Assembly: GCA_034509735.1 (NCBI GenBank)
Contig: JACGWO010000004.1
Coordinates: forward strand, 22,425,395-22,489,394
Origin: Sesamum alatum
Taxonomy: Eukaryota; Streptophyta; Magnoliopsida; Lamiales; Pedaliaceae
DNA length: 64,000 bases
Direction: 5' to 3'
Shown: positions 36,336 to 48,771 of the stretch, piece after piece
How the letters are laid out: each line of letters opens with the position of its first letter
Position numbering within the stretch: the first letter of the stretch is position 1
Program-made: the position numbers and the translations under genes
The notes under the pieces: model-generated
Database searches by the model: none
The model's input: the letters and a program-made list of their open reading frames with translations, nothing else
What the model was told of the DNA's origin: nothing

Positions 36336-37320
36336 GTTATGTTGGAGATTCATAGTTTCAAGAGGTGATATAAGCGAAGGTTGTCAACCAGGATGCATTC
36401 CCTGAGTACCATTCACTAATGGTAATCTAAGAAAGGGAAATTACGTCTGTATGGGGTCACCTCGAGAGGGTGGAGGCAACGAATCATACAAGCGCTAGTT
36501 AACTGTTCCAGTGGAGGGAACTCAGGAATCCAATGAACTTATCAACGGGTTAGATTTTTATTTGGGTGGACATGCTTAGGAAATGATGTTATGGAATGGG
36601 TGTCATGTGGCATTTGTCAGAAATCAAAGCACGAGGCTAATCCTTGTCCAGGGTTGTTACAACCTCTCTAAATTCGACAGAAAGCTTGGTCACACATCAC
36701 AATGGATTTTGTTGAAGGATTGCCTACTTCAAAACATAAAACTCGATATTTTTCTATTGTTGATAGATTAATAAAGTACGAAAATTCCTACCTTTGACAT
36801 GTCCATTTTCCGCTGAGCAAGTAGCCAGGGTCTGTCTAGATCATGTGTACAATTGGTCTTTGCACAAATTACATGGTCTTCAAGTTAATATTATGTCCAA
36901 TATGGACATAATCTTCAGAAACAATTTCTAGAAGGACAAGTTGTTGAGGATTGAGTTGATTTTTTCAACATCCTATTATCCACAAAAAAATGAAAGACTG
37001 AGAGAGTACATAAATGATCATATACTTATTTGAGATGCATGGCATATCTCAAGTGAAAGTTGTGGACTAAGTGGTTGTCATTGGTTGAGTATTGGTATAA
37101 TACAAACTATCATAGTAGCCTTCAACTAACTCATGTCCTAGCACTCTACGGATATCAACCCTTACTTTTATTCATGGGGTCTTACACTCAAACCTCGCAG
37201 ACTAATATTCAACAACTGATGATGGAAAGACAAAGGATCATAAATATCTTAAAGAAAATCTGCATCAAGCTCAGAATAGGATGAAACAGTATACTGATGC
37301 AAAGAGGATTGAAAGGAGTT
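36336..37320 (+). pseudogene. Ty3/gypsy integrase remnant
   Basis: Plus strand, three frames. Zinc-binding CGICQKSKHEAN near 36610, the catalytic-core start TMDFVEGLPTSK near 36700, the second Asp region (about 36890) and the SYYPQ(T)NERL block near 36975, then W..LV.YWYNTNYHSS (37060-37110). It would insert the cDNA; many stops make it inactive. Confidence 0.85.
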
Positions 37321-37790
37321 TGAAGTGGTAGATATGGTGTATCTTAAGTTAAAACCTTACAGACAGACTTATATATAGATAAGGAAGACTCTGAAGCTAT
37401 CTCCCAAGTATCTTAGACATTTTAAAGTAATTGATAAGACTGGAAAAGTTGCCAATAAGCCAAAACATCCCTCACATTCACCACACACCCAGTGTTTTTC
37501 ATGCGTCTTTACTTAAGAAAAAATTGGTTAACAGCACACCCCTTCACTTGTTTACCTACTTTAGATGGGACTAACTCTTGCAGGATATTCCCATCAAAAT
37601 TTTAGCAAGAAGGTGATATATTCTCAGGAACAATGCACCAATTCCACAAATCTTGGTCCAGTGGGATGACTTTAAGGAAACTGGAGCGACTTGGGAGGAC
37701 TACTATCAGATCAAGAACTAGTTCCCGAACTTCAGTTTGGATCCTTGAGGACAAGGATCTCAAAAAGAAGGTTGAATGTTCTGTTTCCAG
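37321..37790 (+). pseudogene. Ty3/gypsy integrase C-terminus with chromodomain-like end
   Basis: Plus strand. VYLKLKPYRQT (37337-37370), LSPKYLRHFKVIDKTGKVA (37398-37453), then a W..WE...-type chromodomain-like stretch (WDDFKETGATWEDYYQIK, about 37665-37715). This order is diagnostic of chromoviruses, whose chromodomain guides insertion into heterochromatin. No polypurine tract or LTR follows. Confidence 0.8.
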
Positions 37791-37854
37791 CTCAAATTTT
37801 CAGCTTAACTCAGAAAAAAAGAAATAAGAAGATTGCGAGGAAAAAGAAGAAAGG

Positions 37855-38235
37855 AAAAAAGTGCAATTTTTGTCCTGTAATTCAGGGATTCACATTTTTG
37901 GCCCATCACAAATTGATTTTGCAATTTACTCCTATAACTTCAAAATTTGGAAAATTTTAGTCATTTTTCAACCAATTTGGTGAAAAAATTGAATGTAACT
38001 TGCACGTGACCCAATTAAATTGCAATTTGAGTCCAGTAACTTAGGGGGGTTGGCATTTTTAGTCCTACACGGATTGATTTACTAGATCAAAATTATAATT
38101 CAATTGTATCATGTGCAAGTCACATGCAATTTTTTGACCAAATTGGACGGAAAGGACTAAAATCGCCAAAATTTTTAATGTTACAGGACTAATTTGAGAA
38201 AAAAATCGTGCATGAAAAAAAAATACCACCCCCTA
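37855..38235. repeat. Possible fold-back MITE
   Basis: Motifs such as 'tcctgtaa', 'cttgcac(a/g)tgac' and 'aaaattttag/ggcgattttag' occur in inverted arrangement on both sides of about 38050. A related stretch lies at 51075-51280. Ends and TSD not resolved. Confidence 0.4.
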
Positions 38236-38661
38236 AGTTACATGAATAAAATAGCAATTTCTTAATAAAAGACATCCAGTCATTCGATCAAGGGCTAGAA
38301 ATTGGGGGAATTTTCTGGAAACAACACCACTTTTATAGGGCACGTTTTTGAAATCACATTTCTCATTTAAGTTGGATGACGTGGTTTCCCAAGGACATCG
38401 GGGGCCAATCAGGCTTGGAAGGGCCAGATTCAAAAGATCCAAGGTAGAGCAATCTTTCTGCCATAACAATGACATTTGAAGGCCAACAAAGGATGGTGAA
38501 CCTAAAGCTTATGAAGATGACTTTATCCATAATATTATGTTATTCTTAATTTCCACAATGATGATTCAACATTGTCTTCTATGTTTAGTTGGTTTAAATA
38601 TTTTGTAAAGCAATTTTTATGATTATTTATAAAACTATATCATTTTCTTTTACTTCTCTAT
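38236..38661. other. Stretch without a recognised gene
   Basis: No domain or element ends seen. The 80-codon minus frame at 38233-38475 has no resemblance I recognise. Confidence 0.4.
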
Positions 38662-38913
38662 TGAGAACTTTGATCTGATATGAGAATAGAACAAGTACAC
38701 AACAAGCTGGATTTCAATGACTTGACTTTTACTGATAATAATGTTGGCATATATAACCATACAAAATGCAATCTTAACAGAAAATATGAAAATCAGCCCA
38801 CTTTAGTAAGAACATAGTTAAGTGGTAATAGAAACGTAGAATCAGTAAAATGCAACTAAGTCTCCCTAAAGAATATGACTTTATTCTAACAATAAAATCT
38901 GCAAAAAACTCCA
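38662..38913 (-). repeat. 3' LTR of the nested-host copia
   Basis: 252 bp, TG...CA (plus strand TGAGAACTTTG ... AAACTCCA). Matches 48779-48934 plus 49828-49919. Next to it on the minus strand lies the purine-rich 'agggacggaa' tract. Confidence 0.9.
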
Positions 38914-38930
38914 TTCCGTCCCTTAAACTA
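38914..38930 (-). other. Polypurine tract of the copia
   Basis: On the minus strand 'agtttaagggacggaa' immediately precedes the LTR start TGGAGTTTT. Confidence 0.6.
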
Positions 38931-39598
38931 AATGTTGTTTAAGCAATTAGTCTTGAAATTTCACAAACACCCAAGATTTCTCGAAGCTTATGAAAAACTT
39001 CAATCTTCAATGGTTTAGTCATTATGTCAGCCACTTGATCTTGACTGCCACAATAAGCTAACTCAAGTGCACCATCTTTAGTAAGATTCCTTAAGAAATG
39101 AAATCTCACATCAATATGTTTACTGCGACCATGCATAATAGGGTTTTTTGACAACTTGATGGTTGAGTTGTTGTCACACATCACAGTAATACATTCTTCT
39201 TTAGAATATCCAGCTCCTTCAAAATTCTTTTCATCCAAATTCCTTAAGAGGCACAAACTGTAGCTACTACAAATTCAGCTTCTGTGGTGGATAAAGTTAC
39301 AATTAGTTGTTTTTTGGAACATCATGAAACAACACCTAAACTCATCAAAAACAGATACCCGGATGTATTCTTCTTGTCATCCATATCTCCAACATAGTCA
39401 CTAACTGTAAATGCCAACAATTCATCTTCTCCTTCTTTCTTGTAATAAATTCCATAGTTCACAGTCCCTTTTAAATATCGAAGCACTCTTTTAGCTGCTT
39501 GTAGATGAATCACCTTTGTTTTTCCATATATCTAGACAAATGTCAAACATCATGTCAGGCCTTGTGGCAGTGAGATACATCAAACTCCCAATTAGTTG
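38931..39598 (-). pseudogene. copia RNase H
   Basis: Minus strand. 39513-39322 holds AAKRVLRYLKGT and a SDYVGD box; 39256-38939 holds CDNNSTIKLSKNP, HGRSKHID and DQVADIMTKPL, the typical copia RNase H. The SLMYLTATRPD block at 39590-39545 ends at the solo LTR insertion. One or more frameshifts between segments. Confidence 0.92.
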
Positions 39599-39844
39599 TT
39601 TATTGTAACATCCACATATTTTTATATATAATTATGCGATTAACTGGTAATTATTTAAAAAATTTAATTAATTAGTAAATAAATTGTAGATTACATTTTG
39701 ATCATATTAAGACTTGAACGGAGTGAATTTGAGCTTTATAAAATATTTGGGAGCAAATCATATTAATTAAGAAAATTAGGGAGGGACGTAATGGGTATTT
39801 TAAAAAAAGTTTAAAATAAAACAAAAAAAACAAAATCAGAAAAT

Positions 39845-39861
39845 GGGGGGGGGGGGGGGGG
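39845..39861 (+). repeat. Poly-G run
   Basis: Seventeen G in a row; prone to sequencing or assembly length error. Confidence 0.9.
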
Positions 39862-41024
39862 AGATTGCGGCTGCCTCCCCACCGCCTCATTCTACAATTA
39901 TAGATTATCATGTAGATATATACATAAAAACAATTCACACACACACACGAATTACACACACATTGACGATTCGAAAAACAGGTATGAAAAATGATTTCAA
40001 ATTTTCTATTTAATTCATATATTGATATTTTTTTAATTAGTGTCTTTACTAAATATAATTTATACTACCCGATTTAATATTTAACCGGAGAATTTTATGA
40101 GTTTAAGTATTTGTAGATTAGTGATCAGCTAAGTGCCTCAATTGAATTAGGAGTGTTATAGTTAATGAGTTAAACTACTTAATTTCTTAGTTTAATCGTA
40201 TCTATAATTGATTTGCTCAATTTAATCAGGTTGAAAGTTATATTTGAAAAATCGATAGAAAAATAGATAGAGATGGTAGAGTATTATATTCGAGAAATAT
40301 TATATATATATATTAAAAAGGAATATGAGATTTTTTTGTAATAATTTAATTTAGGATGCTATAGAGAACGGTAATTATAAAAATATAAAGGGTTTGATAA
40401 AATAAACTTTTACGAGCTAATTGATAAATTAGATATATATATCGGGGAAGTTTATAATGTCTAATTGTTTAGATGAGGAATGAACTGAGGTTTGAATTTC
40501 AATATAAGTGAAATAATAAAAGATTGACGAAAAATATACGAATATCATTTAGTAGTTTTATTTAGAATTTACGATATTTTTGATATATTGATATATATAT
40601 ATATATATTACAACTTACTATATAGCATGGGGATAAAGTAGAGATTGATCAACTCTATTTACTAATGTAATCATTTAAGGATTTGAGGTAAGTATAGTTA
40701 ATTGAATTTATATATATATATATATATATGGAAATACATTCTTGTGTTGTATACGAAATTATGACTTGTTGGCAATTTGTCTGGATTACTTGTTATACTG
40801 TGAAGTTGTCATTAAGTGATTATATGTGATTATGGTGCATGGAAGTTAGATGGGTAATTGTGTGTATTATATGTGATTCTTAAATGGAATTGAATGTTGA
40901 AGTTACCGATGGGGATTTGATTGTTGGATGACAATGAGTGATGAGAATATTGTGAACTGAGATAAAGAGATGACTTACTTAACTGGAGGGCATACTACAA
41001 TGGCTTATGATGATATGATTAATG

Positions 41025-41182
41025 ACGAGCTGTGTGTTGTCATTGATCAAGGGAGATGATGTAACATATCATACGAGCTGTGTGCTGTGTGATATGATGG
41101 ATGATGGGATATCATACGAGCTGTGTGCTGTGTGGTATCAGTGATGATGGGGTATCATACGAGCTGTGTGCTGTGTGGTACC
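41025..41182 (+). repeat. Minisatellite in the solo LTR
   Basis: Three good copies and one partial copy of a unit containing 'atcatacgagctgtgtgctg', spaced about 44-55 bases apart, separated by variable 'gatgatggg' linkers. Confidence 0.85.
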
Positions 41183-41758
41183 GAGAAACAAAAAAGAGAG
41201 ACATTATGATTGAGGGGATGATAGCCGGCATAGACCATTGAGTGATGCACTCCAGCTTGGGTAAGCAGGGCCCTAATAAAATAAACGATGATTATGGATA
41301 TATTGTACTGTGGATTGATGTGTGATTTCTGGTATTGGTTATTTTGGTTATTTCATGATTTTGTGGTGATTGCATATTACATAATATTCGTGGATTGATA
41401 TAATTGTATGAGACTTGTCTTATTGCATATGTGTGTATATGTATAAGCTGATCACCAGTATTATTAGTTAGGTCAACAGTGATAACCTAAGTTGGAAGCC
41501 CTAGATACACAATTCCATAGATATGAGATTTTCAGTGAATTTGTGTTTTTTTAAGTTTGGTAATAACTAGAAACTTCATTTTTCTCCTTTCTTTATAGTG
41601 ATAATATCTAAGGTCAAGGATTAATTACAAAGTTTTGATGACGTATGTCCTTTTATGATTTCTACATAATATACGAATTAAAATATGGTTATCTTATTGG
41701 ATTAAAGGTGAATTCTTTATAAGATGTGATGTGATTGCGGAGGGGGTGTCACATTTAT

Positions 41759-42830
41759 AATGAGTTTCATCAACAGAAATTCCATCTTCATTCTTGCTTA
41801 ATTTAAAACCTGGAATAATTGGACTCCCTACCGAATTATTGTCAATCAGGCCAAACGTCTCTAAGATTTATGCAACATAAATTTTTTGGCATATAAAAAT
41901 GCTATCAGCTTTTTGTAACACCTCAATTCCAAGGAAGAATCTCATCTTTCCCAAATCAATCATATCAAACTCTCTCAACATAGAGTTTTTAAATTCAGAC
42001 ATCATAACTTCATCGTCACCAGTAAAAATTAAATCATCAACGTTAACAATTACAATGATAAATTTTCCTTCCCTGTTTTTCTTTGTGAACAATGACTACT
42101 CGTTGTCGCACTTTTGGAAACCTTCTTTGTTGAAGTATGCTTCAAGTTGACTAAACCAAGCTCGTGGAGCTTGTTTTAATCCGTACAAGGTTTTCTATAA
42201 TTTATAGACCAAATGCTCACTGCCCTTTCTTCATATCCTCTTGGTTGTTCCAAGTAAACATCTTCCTAAAGATTCACCATAAAGAAAAGCTGACTTAACA
42301 TCCAATTGAAAAATTTTCCAATCCTTTTGTACAGCTAGAACAATAATTATCCTCACTGTATCCATCCTTGCTACTGGTGCAAAAAATTCCGTGTAGTCTA
42401 CTCCTTATTGTTGAGAGCACCCTTTTGCAACCAAACGTGACTTGTCTTGTCAATTTTCCCATGTTCATTTTACTTTGTTTTGTAAACCCACTTCACACCA
42501 ATTTTCCTTGTTCCAACTGGTAGCTCAGTGAGGTCCACGTTTTGTTCTTCTTGATGGATTTGATTTCGTTGTCCATGACCATCCTCCAATTTGTACTTTT
42601 CACCGCTTGCGCAAAGTATAATGGATCATTTGATACCACTTGGGCCACATGAACCTCATCTTCAGATAGGCCCTTTCCACTAACATAATCACTCGTCCAA
42701 CTAGGTGGTCTTCTTGCCCTCTCTTCACCCACAATAGAGTTAGCTTCCTCTCCTCTAATTTTCTCATCACTAATTTCTTCATCAGTATTAACTCCATTCT
42801 TATTTTCACTCACTCCTTCTTCATTTTCAC
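41759..42830 (-). pseudogene. copia reverse transcriptase
   Basis: Minus strand. 42813-42493 holds the RT entry (ARRPPSW; NWRMVMDNEIKSIKKNKTW). 42490-42110 is frame-broken but includes the LYGL-type region near 42175. 42092-41868 holds VNVDDLIFTGDD (catalytic Asp pair) and MRFFLGIEVLQ. The end at 41759 (DETHY) is cut by the solo LTR. At least two shifts. Confidence 0.92.
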
Positions 42831-43760
42831 TCCACTCTAGATCTACTACAATTTATTTTTTAAAACTCTCATGTTTCTCTTCCTAAAAAATTACATCTTT
42901 ACTCACAATGACTCTCTTAGCACCAGGATCAAATAATCTGTAACCTTTTGATTCCTCACTGACCCCTAGTAGCACACAAATATTGCATCTGTTATCAAGT
43001 TTTATCCTCCCTATTTTTGGAACATGGACATGTGCTATGCAACAAAAAACACGAAAGTGTTATACTGATGGTTTCAATCTACTCCAAGCCTCCTCTGGTG
43101 TAATGTCTTTAATCGCCAATGTTGGGCACCTGTTTAGGACATAGATAGTCTAGTTTACTGCTTTTGGCTAGAAGGTTTTGGGAATGCTTTTGTCAGACAA
43201 CATCGACCGGACCATGTTCATTATGGTTCTATTCTTCCGTTCAGCCACCCCATTTTGTTGTGGCGTGTAAGCAGTGGTCAGTTGTCTCTTTACTACATTT
43301 TTTGTGCAGAATTCATTTAACTCATTTGAATTGAATTCACCTCCTCTATCAGTGCGTAATCACTTGATAAAGAACCATGTTTCTTTTTCAACCAAGGTCT
43401 TAAAGCATTTCAAAAATTAAAAGCCTCTAACTTTTCTATCAAAAAATACACCCAAGCTTTTCTACTATAATCATCAATGAATAACAAGATGTACCTCTTA
43501 TTGCTATTAGAAATATGAGTGATTGGGCCGCAAATATCTGCATGAATGAGTCCCAATTTCTGAGACGCCCTCCAATTACTCTTCTTTGAAATAGGATCAC
43601 GATGTTGTTTCCCATTGATAGAGTCAGTGCATGTCACACTTGATGTTGAGAGTTGATGAAGTCCACGCACCATCTCCTTTTTCAGCAAGGTTCTCAAACC
43701 TTTATAACTTAGGTGTCCATATATTCTGTGCAAAAAGATGAGTCAAATTCTCAGCTTTTA
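42831..43760 (-). pseudogene. copia integrase
   Basis: Minus strand. GAG-pre-integrase zinc region (HRIYGHLSYKGLRTLL, 43733-43685), core start LIHADICGPITH, then YILLFIDDYSRKAWVYFL (43500-43435), the motif region of the third catalytic acid around 43250, and a decayed C-terminus. Stops near 43390 and further left show it is inactive. Confidence 0.9.
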
Positions 43761-45015
43761 TGTGAAAGCATTGACCAACTTGTGTTAAAGATTAAGCTTG
43801 TCATTGAGTTATCAAGATAAACATTCTATTGGTGCTCATATTGGTTTGAATGATCAAGCCCTTCTCTGGATGGAAGATCTTGCACATTCCTTCTTTGATC
43901 AGAATAGCCAAGCCTCTTTCCTGCAACTGCCCTGTGCTCAAAAGATTATTTCTTAACTCAGGAATATAATATACTTCGGTAACAAAATGATTGATTCCAT
44001 TCAGTAATAGATTCACACTTCCTATTCCCATCACATTCATCTTTGTGTTATTCCCAAGTTTCACCAAATGGCAAAATCCTTCATCCAGTTCACTGAACAA
44101 AGCTTGGTCACCACACGTGTGATTAAAACATCCCGAATCAAGAAACCATGCATCTTTCATTTTGCTCCCATTCAGCTCTGCATTAGGCATTAGAAGCATT
44201 TCATCTTCCCTACCAAATTCTGCATAGTTTGCTTCTGTATTCTTAGGACATTCGTATTGAAAATGCCCAAGTTTGTGACCTTTTTAACACTTCACTGTTT
44301 CCTTGTTGAAGCTTGCTCGTCCTCTCCCTCTTCCTCTTCCTCTATAGGAACCACGACCTCTTCCTCGATCATGTGTCACTTTCAAGCCCTGCTCCTCTAA
44401 ACGATGCTGCTGAAATTTCTGTTCATGAACTATTAATGAGCTTTGTATCTCATAAATAGTAAGGGTATCAATATCCTTTGATTCCTTAATAGAACAAACA
44501 ACATAATCAAACTTCTTAGTTAAAGAGCGTAGGATTTTCTCTACCACTTTAACGTTCTGCTTATCTTCTCCATAAGTTCGCATCTTGTTTGCCACTATCA
44601 TAACCCTTGAGAAGTATTCTGCACTCCTTCACCATTCCTCATCTCAAGAATTTCAAATTCTCTACGGAGAGCTTGAAGATGAGATCTCTTGACCTTTGCA
44701 TTTCCTTCATACTTCTTTTTTTTTCATGGCATCCCAAATTTCCTTCGCAGTAGTCTTGTTTAGAATGGTGTCGAGAACTGTATGATCAACAGCCTGAAAG
44801 AGATAGTTTTTGACTTTCAGATCTTTCAGCTTTATCTCCTCATTCTTCTTTTGTTGTGCCTCTGACTGTGATGCTTCATTTGTTGGTTCAACATAGCCAG
44901 GATCTACCAACCCCCAATATCACTTAGAATGCTGGAAATTTTCCATTAGCATGCTCCGATGATCATAGTGACCATAAAAGTGAGGAATAGTTGGCTATAT
45001 GAAGTTATCTGTAGT
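43761..45015 (-). pseudogene. copia gag and protease
   Basis: Minus strand. Gag start near 45000 (YDHRSMLMENF, DPGYVEP), 44910-44707 (LFQAVDHTVLDTILNKTTAKEIWDAM) and 44601-44284 (UBN2 region, then an Arg/Gly-rich repeat of GRGRG type), a CCHC-like knuckle with one stop near 44285, then protease with FLDSG (about 44140). A copia polyprotein in normal order. The CACTA element lies just upstream, between gag and the primer site. Confidence 0.9.
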
Positions 45016-46369
45016 CATTTGTTGAGTCACACTACAAAAAAGAACAGGTTATTGGGACGAAAATTTGGGACGGCCAACAGTGGTCGCAAAATCTATCCCA
45101 ACTTCCGACGGTTTTGTAACGAATTTTACGAATTTCCGACGGATTCCTTTAATAGACGGAGGAATTGCACAATTTGTCGGAAAAAGGATACAGTCGTCAC
45201 AAATTCCATCGGAAACTAGGACATGAAAAGATGTTCGTCGCTAATGGTCGGAAAGTTCATCAGAAATTTTTCTTTTCTCCAAGTTTGGGACGGAGTTTCC
45301 GACAGCGTACTGGTCGTCGAAACGTTCCGACAGAATTCCGACCACTTGACAATATTTTGCGACGGTAAGGCACCAAAACAATGTTCCAATGACAATCCGT
45401 CGGAAATTGTGTCGCTAAATGTAATATTTTGAGATAGAATTTCCGATGCCAAATGATGGTCACAAACTTTTGTAACGGATAGATTGTGTCATCAGAAAAG
45501 TCGTTCCAAAAAACCGTCGGAAAAAGGTCAAACGACTATATTTCAGCAACTATATTACAATTGCTAAATCCGTCGGAAAATTCATTCCAAATAACAGTAT
45601 ATATTTGAGTGCTACCTCTCGTTTGTGTTCCCATCATTTGCATCCTACCTTTCAAATTAAGCTCTCAAATCTGAAATATATACATATCAACCTTCAATTG
45701 CATCATATATATATACACATATAAATATATCAAATTTGCGCTTTCTAGAACTTGTGTTCGGCTATTTTCTTATGAAAAATTGAGTTGGACGGCGTCCATC
45801 GTTATCATCAGGTAATTAATAAATAATGTAACCATATAATTTAAGTCTCTCATGTTGTTCTTGGTTTTAGTGTTTTATATAATTAATTATGTATTAAATA
45901 TTTAATTTAGACTTTATATATAATTGTTGGAGTATTTATAATTAATATGTCTAAGCATATATTTTTATATAATATATTTGTAATTGATGCTAACAAAATA
46001 TTATTTCATATATGTCATTCAATTGTGTTATAATATCAATTTATTACTCAATGATGAATAATTAATGGTCCTAAACGTATTATTCGATTTTTTTAAAATT
46101 TTCAAATAATTAATATAATATTTTTGATTAATTTTGGAACGAATTTGGAACACATTTGGAACGAATTTAAAATAACTTTTCCCTCCCATAATTTTTTATT
46201 TTCCCCCCTTTTCTTCTCTTTCCCCCCTTTCCTTCTCTTTTTTATCCTAATTTTTTACTTCCCTTTTCATTCTTTACCGCCGCCTCTCTCCTCTCTTTCT
46301 TCTCCCCTTTTCATTTTTCTTCTCATTTTTTCCTTTCCTTCCATTTTCTCCCCTTTCCTTCCCTATGCT

Positions 46370-46495
46370 CTTTGTTGTTCCTTCCGCCTCCGCCGGCGCC
46401 GCCGCCGCTCACTCCGCCCTCGCCGCACTCTGCTCACTCCCCCACGCCGCTGCACACTCCGCCGTCGCCGCCGCTGCTCACTCACAAGGTGAGTT
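46370..46495 (+). other. GC-rich exon-like block in the CACTA element
   Basis: A short island of CCG/CTC repeats ending at 'cacaag' followed by gtgagttg, a good splice donor. It may be a 5' untranslated exon of the element's gene or captured host DNA. The Arg/Leu-rich translation is low complexity and I assign no product. Confidence 0.4.
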
Positions 46496-47269
46496 GTGAT
46501 TTCTAGTTTTTTTTTTCTCCTAGATGTTCCTCGCAGTTCACTTTCATCAATCGCAAGGTCTGTCGATTTTTACTGACTGACCTTGTTTTCCTCGCCTTTG
46601 TGATCTTACCAGTTTTTTTGAATAGCCATTTCTGCGATTTTTGTTGTTCTTGAGGTTTTGTCAGGGGGCTATGATGCTTGATGTGTAGTCCTTTTAATTT
46701 CTTTTGATTTCGGGGGTCCATGGTTGAAAGTTATGATCTTGGGATGTAAAATCGATGATCGGCGAGTTAATACTTTGTGGTTTTTTTTTAATACACGCTT
46801 TAATGGTTTCTTTAGATCCCTGTGTCCACTGAATTATTTCTCCTGGATTATGTTGCATTATATTGGGAGGATAGAATATGGTTTTTTGGCGATCATTTTA
46901 CAATTTCGTATAACACTGATGTCATAGAATTGTTGTGTTTCGGCTTTGTACTGTGGTCTTCATGTTATACAATAAGAATAGCTTGATTCTTCTTGTTCTT
47001 GTTGATGGCTTTTTTATTTGATTGCAAATTTTGTGCTTGGTGAGTTTTAGAGATTGTGCACCTAATTAACTATTCCTTCAGTTAGATGATAAATATGCTT
47101 TGTCCTTGGGGTAAATTCTATGTTTCTATTTTGGTTATTTATGGTTGTTTCTGGTCTATGGTATAGTTTTTCGGGTTCTTCTTAACTCCTTTCGGGGGGA
47201 TGAGGTTGGGTGTGTAGTAAAGTACATCAATGTAGATTAGATGAATGGTAAGCTGCTCCCACACCATCT

Positions 47270-48038
47270 ACCGCGGGGGTCATCCTCTGTTGGCATGCAT
47301 AAAAGGAAACTCGTAAGTAAAATTTTAAATTATACAAATTTAATTATTTTTATTAATGTTGTAAATTTATAAATTTCTTACTTATTCAAATATCTGTACA
47401 GGAGGCTCAACTTGGCCGTCCACCTAGATGAGTGGAGGTATTCACTGATTGCTACAAAAAGAAAACAGACGGCACCTGAAGCAGGAAGCGGGCTGAGGAG
47501 GTCGCGCTAAGTTCTTCAATATTTTTTTAAAAAAATAATTAATAAATATTAAAAAGTACATTAGTTATTTACTTATACATTTTATTATTTATTGACTAAT
47601 AAGGTTTGTTTAATTATTTTCAAGATAGATATCAGAGGTTGATCGAGGAGCATGTCTCTCAGCTTACGTCGGAAGAGGTGGCCTCAATTGTCCAGGAGGA
47701 CCAGCTGTGGGCTGAGGCAGCCGGGGGGAGAAAGCGGGGCCAAATTTTTGGCATGGGGTCCGATGCATTGATTTCAGACACCCCCGATCATGGACCACAG
47801 ATGCCCGACCATCTTCATCCACTGCTGCCCCAATGCAGATTGCCCTTGGCGTCAATACCAAGCTTGACTAAATCAGTTGGTCTTGACTGCGTTGTGTGAC
47901 AAGGTAGGGATGTCACAGATAATTTTCGAGGTGAAATCGACCACTGATGACCCAGTCGAGGGAGCAGCGCAATCGGCAATCGAGGATGTCATAGATCCAG
48001 AGCCGGGGGATGAGCTGCCGTCAGAGCGTCTAGATTAG
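47270..48038 (+). pseudogene. Transposase_24 (Ptta/En/Spm) remnant
   Basis: Plus strand, apparently three exons. 47285-47311 ends at donor GTAAGT. 47402-47510 has a QLGRPP block followed by VEVFTDCYKKKTDGT in which a stop already occurs. 47606-47899 has YQRLIEEHVSQL and the signature WAEAAGGRKRGQIFGMGS. The last part, in another frame (47900-48038), ends ...PSERLD and a stop. Transposase_24 is the accessory, TNPA-like coding region of plant CACTA elements, thought to bind subterminal repeats. The stop and frame change make it non-functional as it stands, unless splicing differs from my guess. Confidence 0.75.
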
Positions 48039-48759
48039 GATTTATTTTAATTTTTATTTTATATGCTTTGTAAAACGACAATATTTACTTTTGGCAATTA
48101 GTTATAATTTTAATGGATAAAATGTGGTTTCTAAAAAATTATTTTTAATAAAATATTAAAAAATAAAAAAAAATTCTAAAACTTAATAAATATTTGGGAT
48201 GGATTTCGGGATGACAATCGTTGCAAATTACATAGCAAATCGATGGATATTTTCCGATGATGAAATATTCATCACAATTTTTCGGACCAACTTTCCGACG
48301 AATGTTCCACCACACATTATGTCACAATTTTTCCGATCAACTTTCTGACAAATTTTTCGACAGATGTTCCGACGGCACTATATAAATTTTTTTGTTCAAA
48401 ATTCATTGCAAATCCTCCATTTTTGTCCCAAAATTTGTTCCAACTTTCATTCCAAATAAAAAAATATATTTTTGTCCTATGAACGAAATTTCCGACAGCA
48501 TTAATGGATCGTCAGAACTCCGTTACGAATATTCCGACAGAAATGCATTTTTGTCGGAACGTTCATCGAAAATATTTTTCGGTGTGCCTTTTTGAAACGG
48601 TGATCGTTTCGTCCCAAATCCATCGAAAAGTTTGTCGGAAACCTTATTAGTGACGAATTTTCGTAGGAAATTCCGTCCCAATATCTGTCCCAAATAAGCC
48701 TTTTTTTTTTGTAGTGTCATCTTCTATGCTGCTGCTAGAACTTTTCAGGCCCAGTGGGA

Positions 48760-48771
48760 GCTCCGATACCA
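48760..48771 (-). other. Copia primer binding site
   Basis: Minus strand TGGTATCGGAGC, one change from the usual tRNA-iMet-complementary TGGTATCAGAGC. It lies seven bases inside the LTR end at 48779. Confidence 0.85.

Larger units (their letters stand above)
39604..41753. mobile_element. Solo LTR, 2150 bp, inserted in the copia pol gene
   Basis: Starts TGTAACATCC and ends GGGTGTCACA, with a perfect 5-bp TSD TTTAT at 39599-39603 and 41754-41758. Deleting it restores the host copia reading across DETHYK / QLIGSL. The length and TGTAACA...TGTCACA ends suggest a gypsy-type LTR left by recombination between the two LTRs of a full element. Contains a G-run (39845-39861), (TA)n runs and a minisatellite at 41025-41182. 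Confidence 0.9.
45030..48716 (+). mobile_element. CACTA (En/Spm) element, 3687 bp, with Transposase_24 remnant
   Basis: CACTACAAAAAAGAACAGG start, TTTTTTTGTAGTG end, perfect 3-bp TSD TCA (45027-45029, 48717-48719). Both subterminal regions (45060-45600 and 48190-48700) are crowded with TCCGACGG/GTCGGAA-type motifs in both orientations, the presumed binding sites of the TNPA-like protein. The middle holds a C+T-rich, GCC-rich stretch (46150-46495) and a Transposase_24 gene remnant (47270-48038). The main TNPD-type transposase is absent, so the element is non-autonomous. Confidence 0.92.

Noticed and set aside
41025..41182. CRISPR-like array
   Set aside because: Unit spacing is uneven, spacers resemble one another, and the context is a plant LTR; it is a minisatellite.
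46124..46492. 122-codon Phe/Pro/Arg-rich plus frame as a protein
   Set aside because: Low-complexity translation of C+T-rich and CCG-rich DNA inside the CACTA element; ends at a splice donor.
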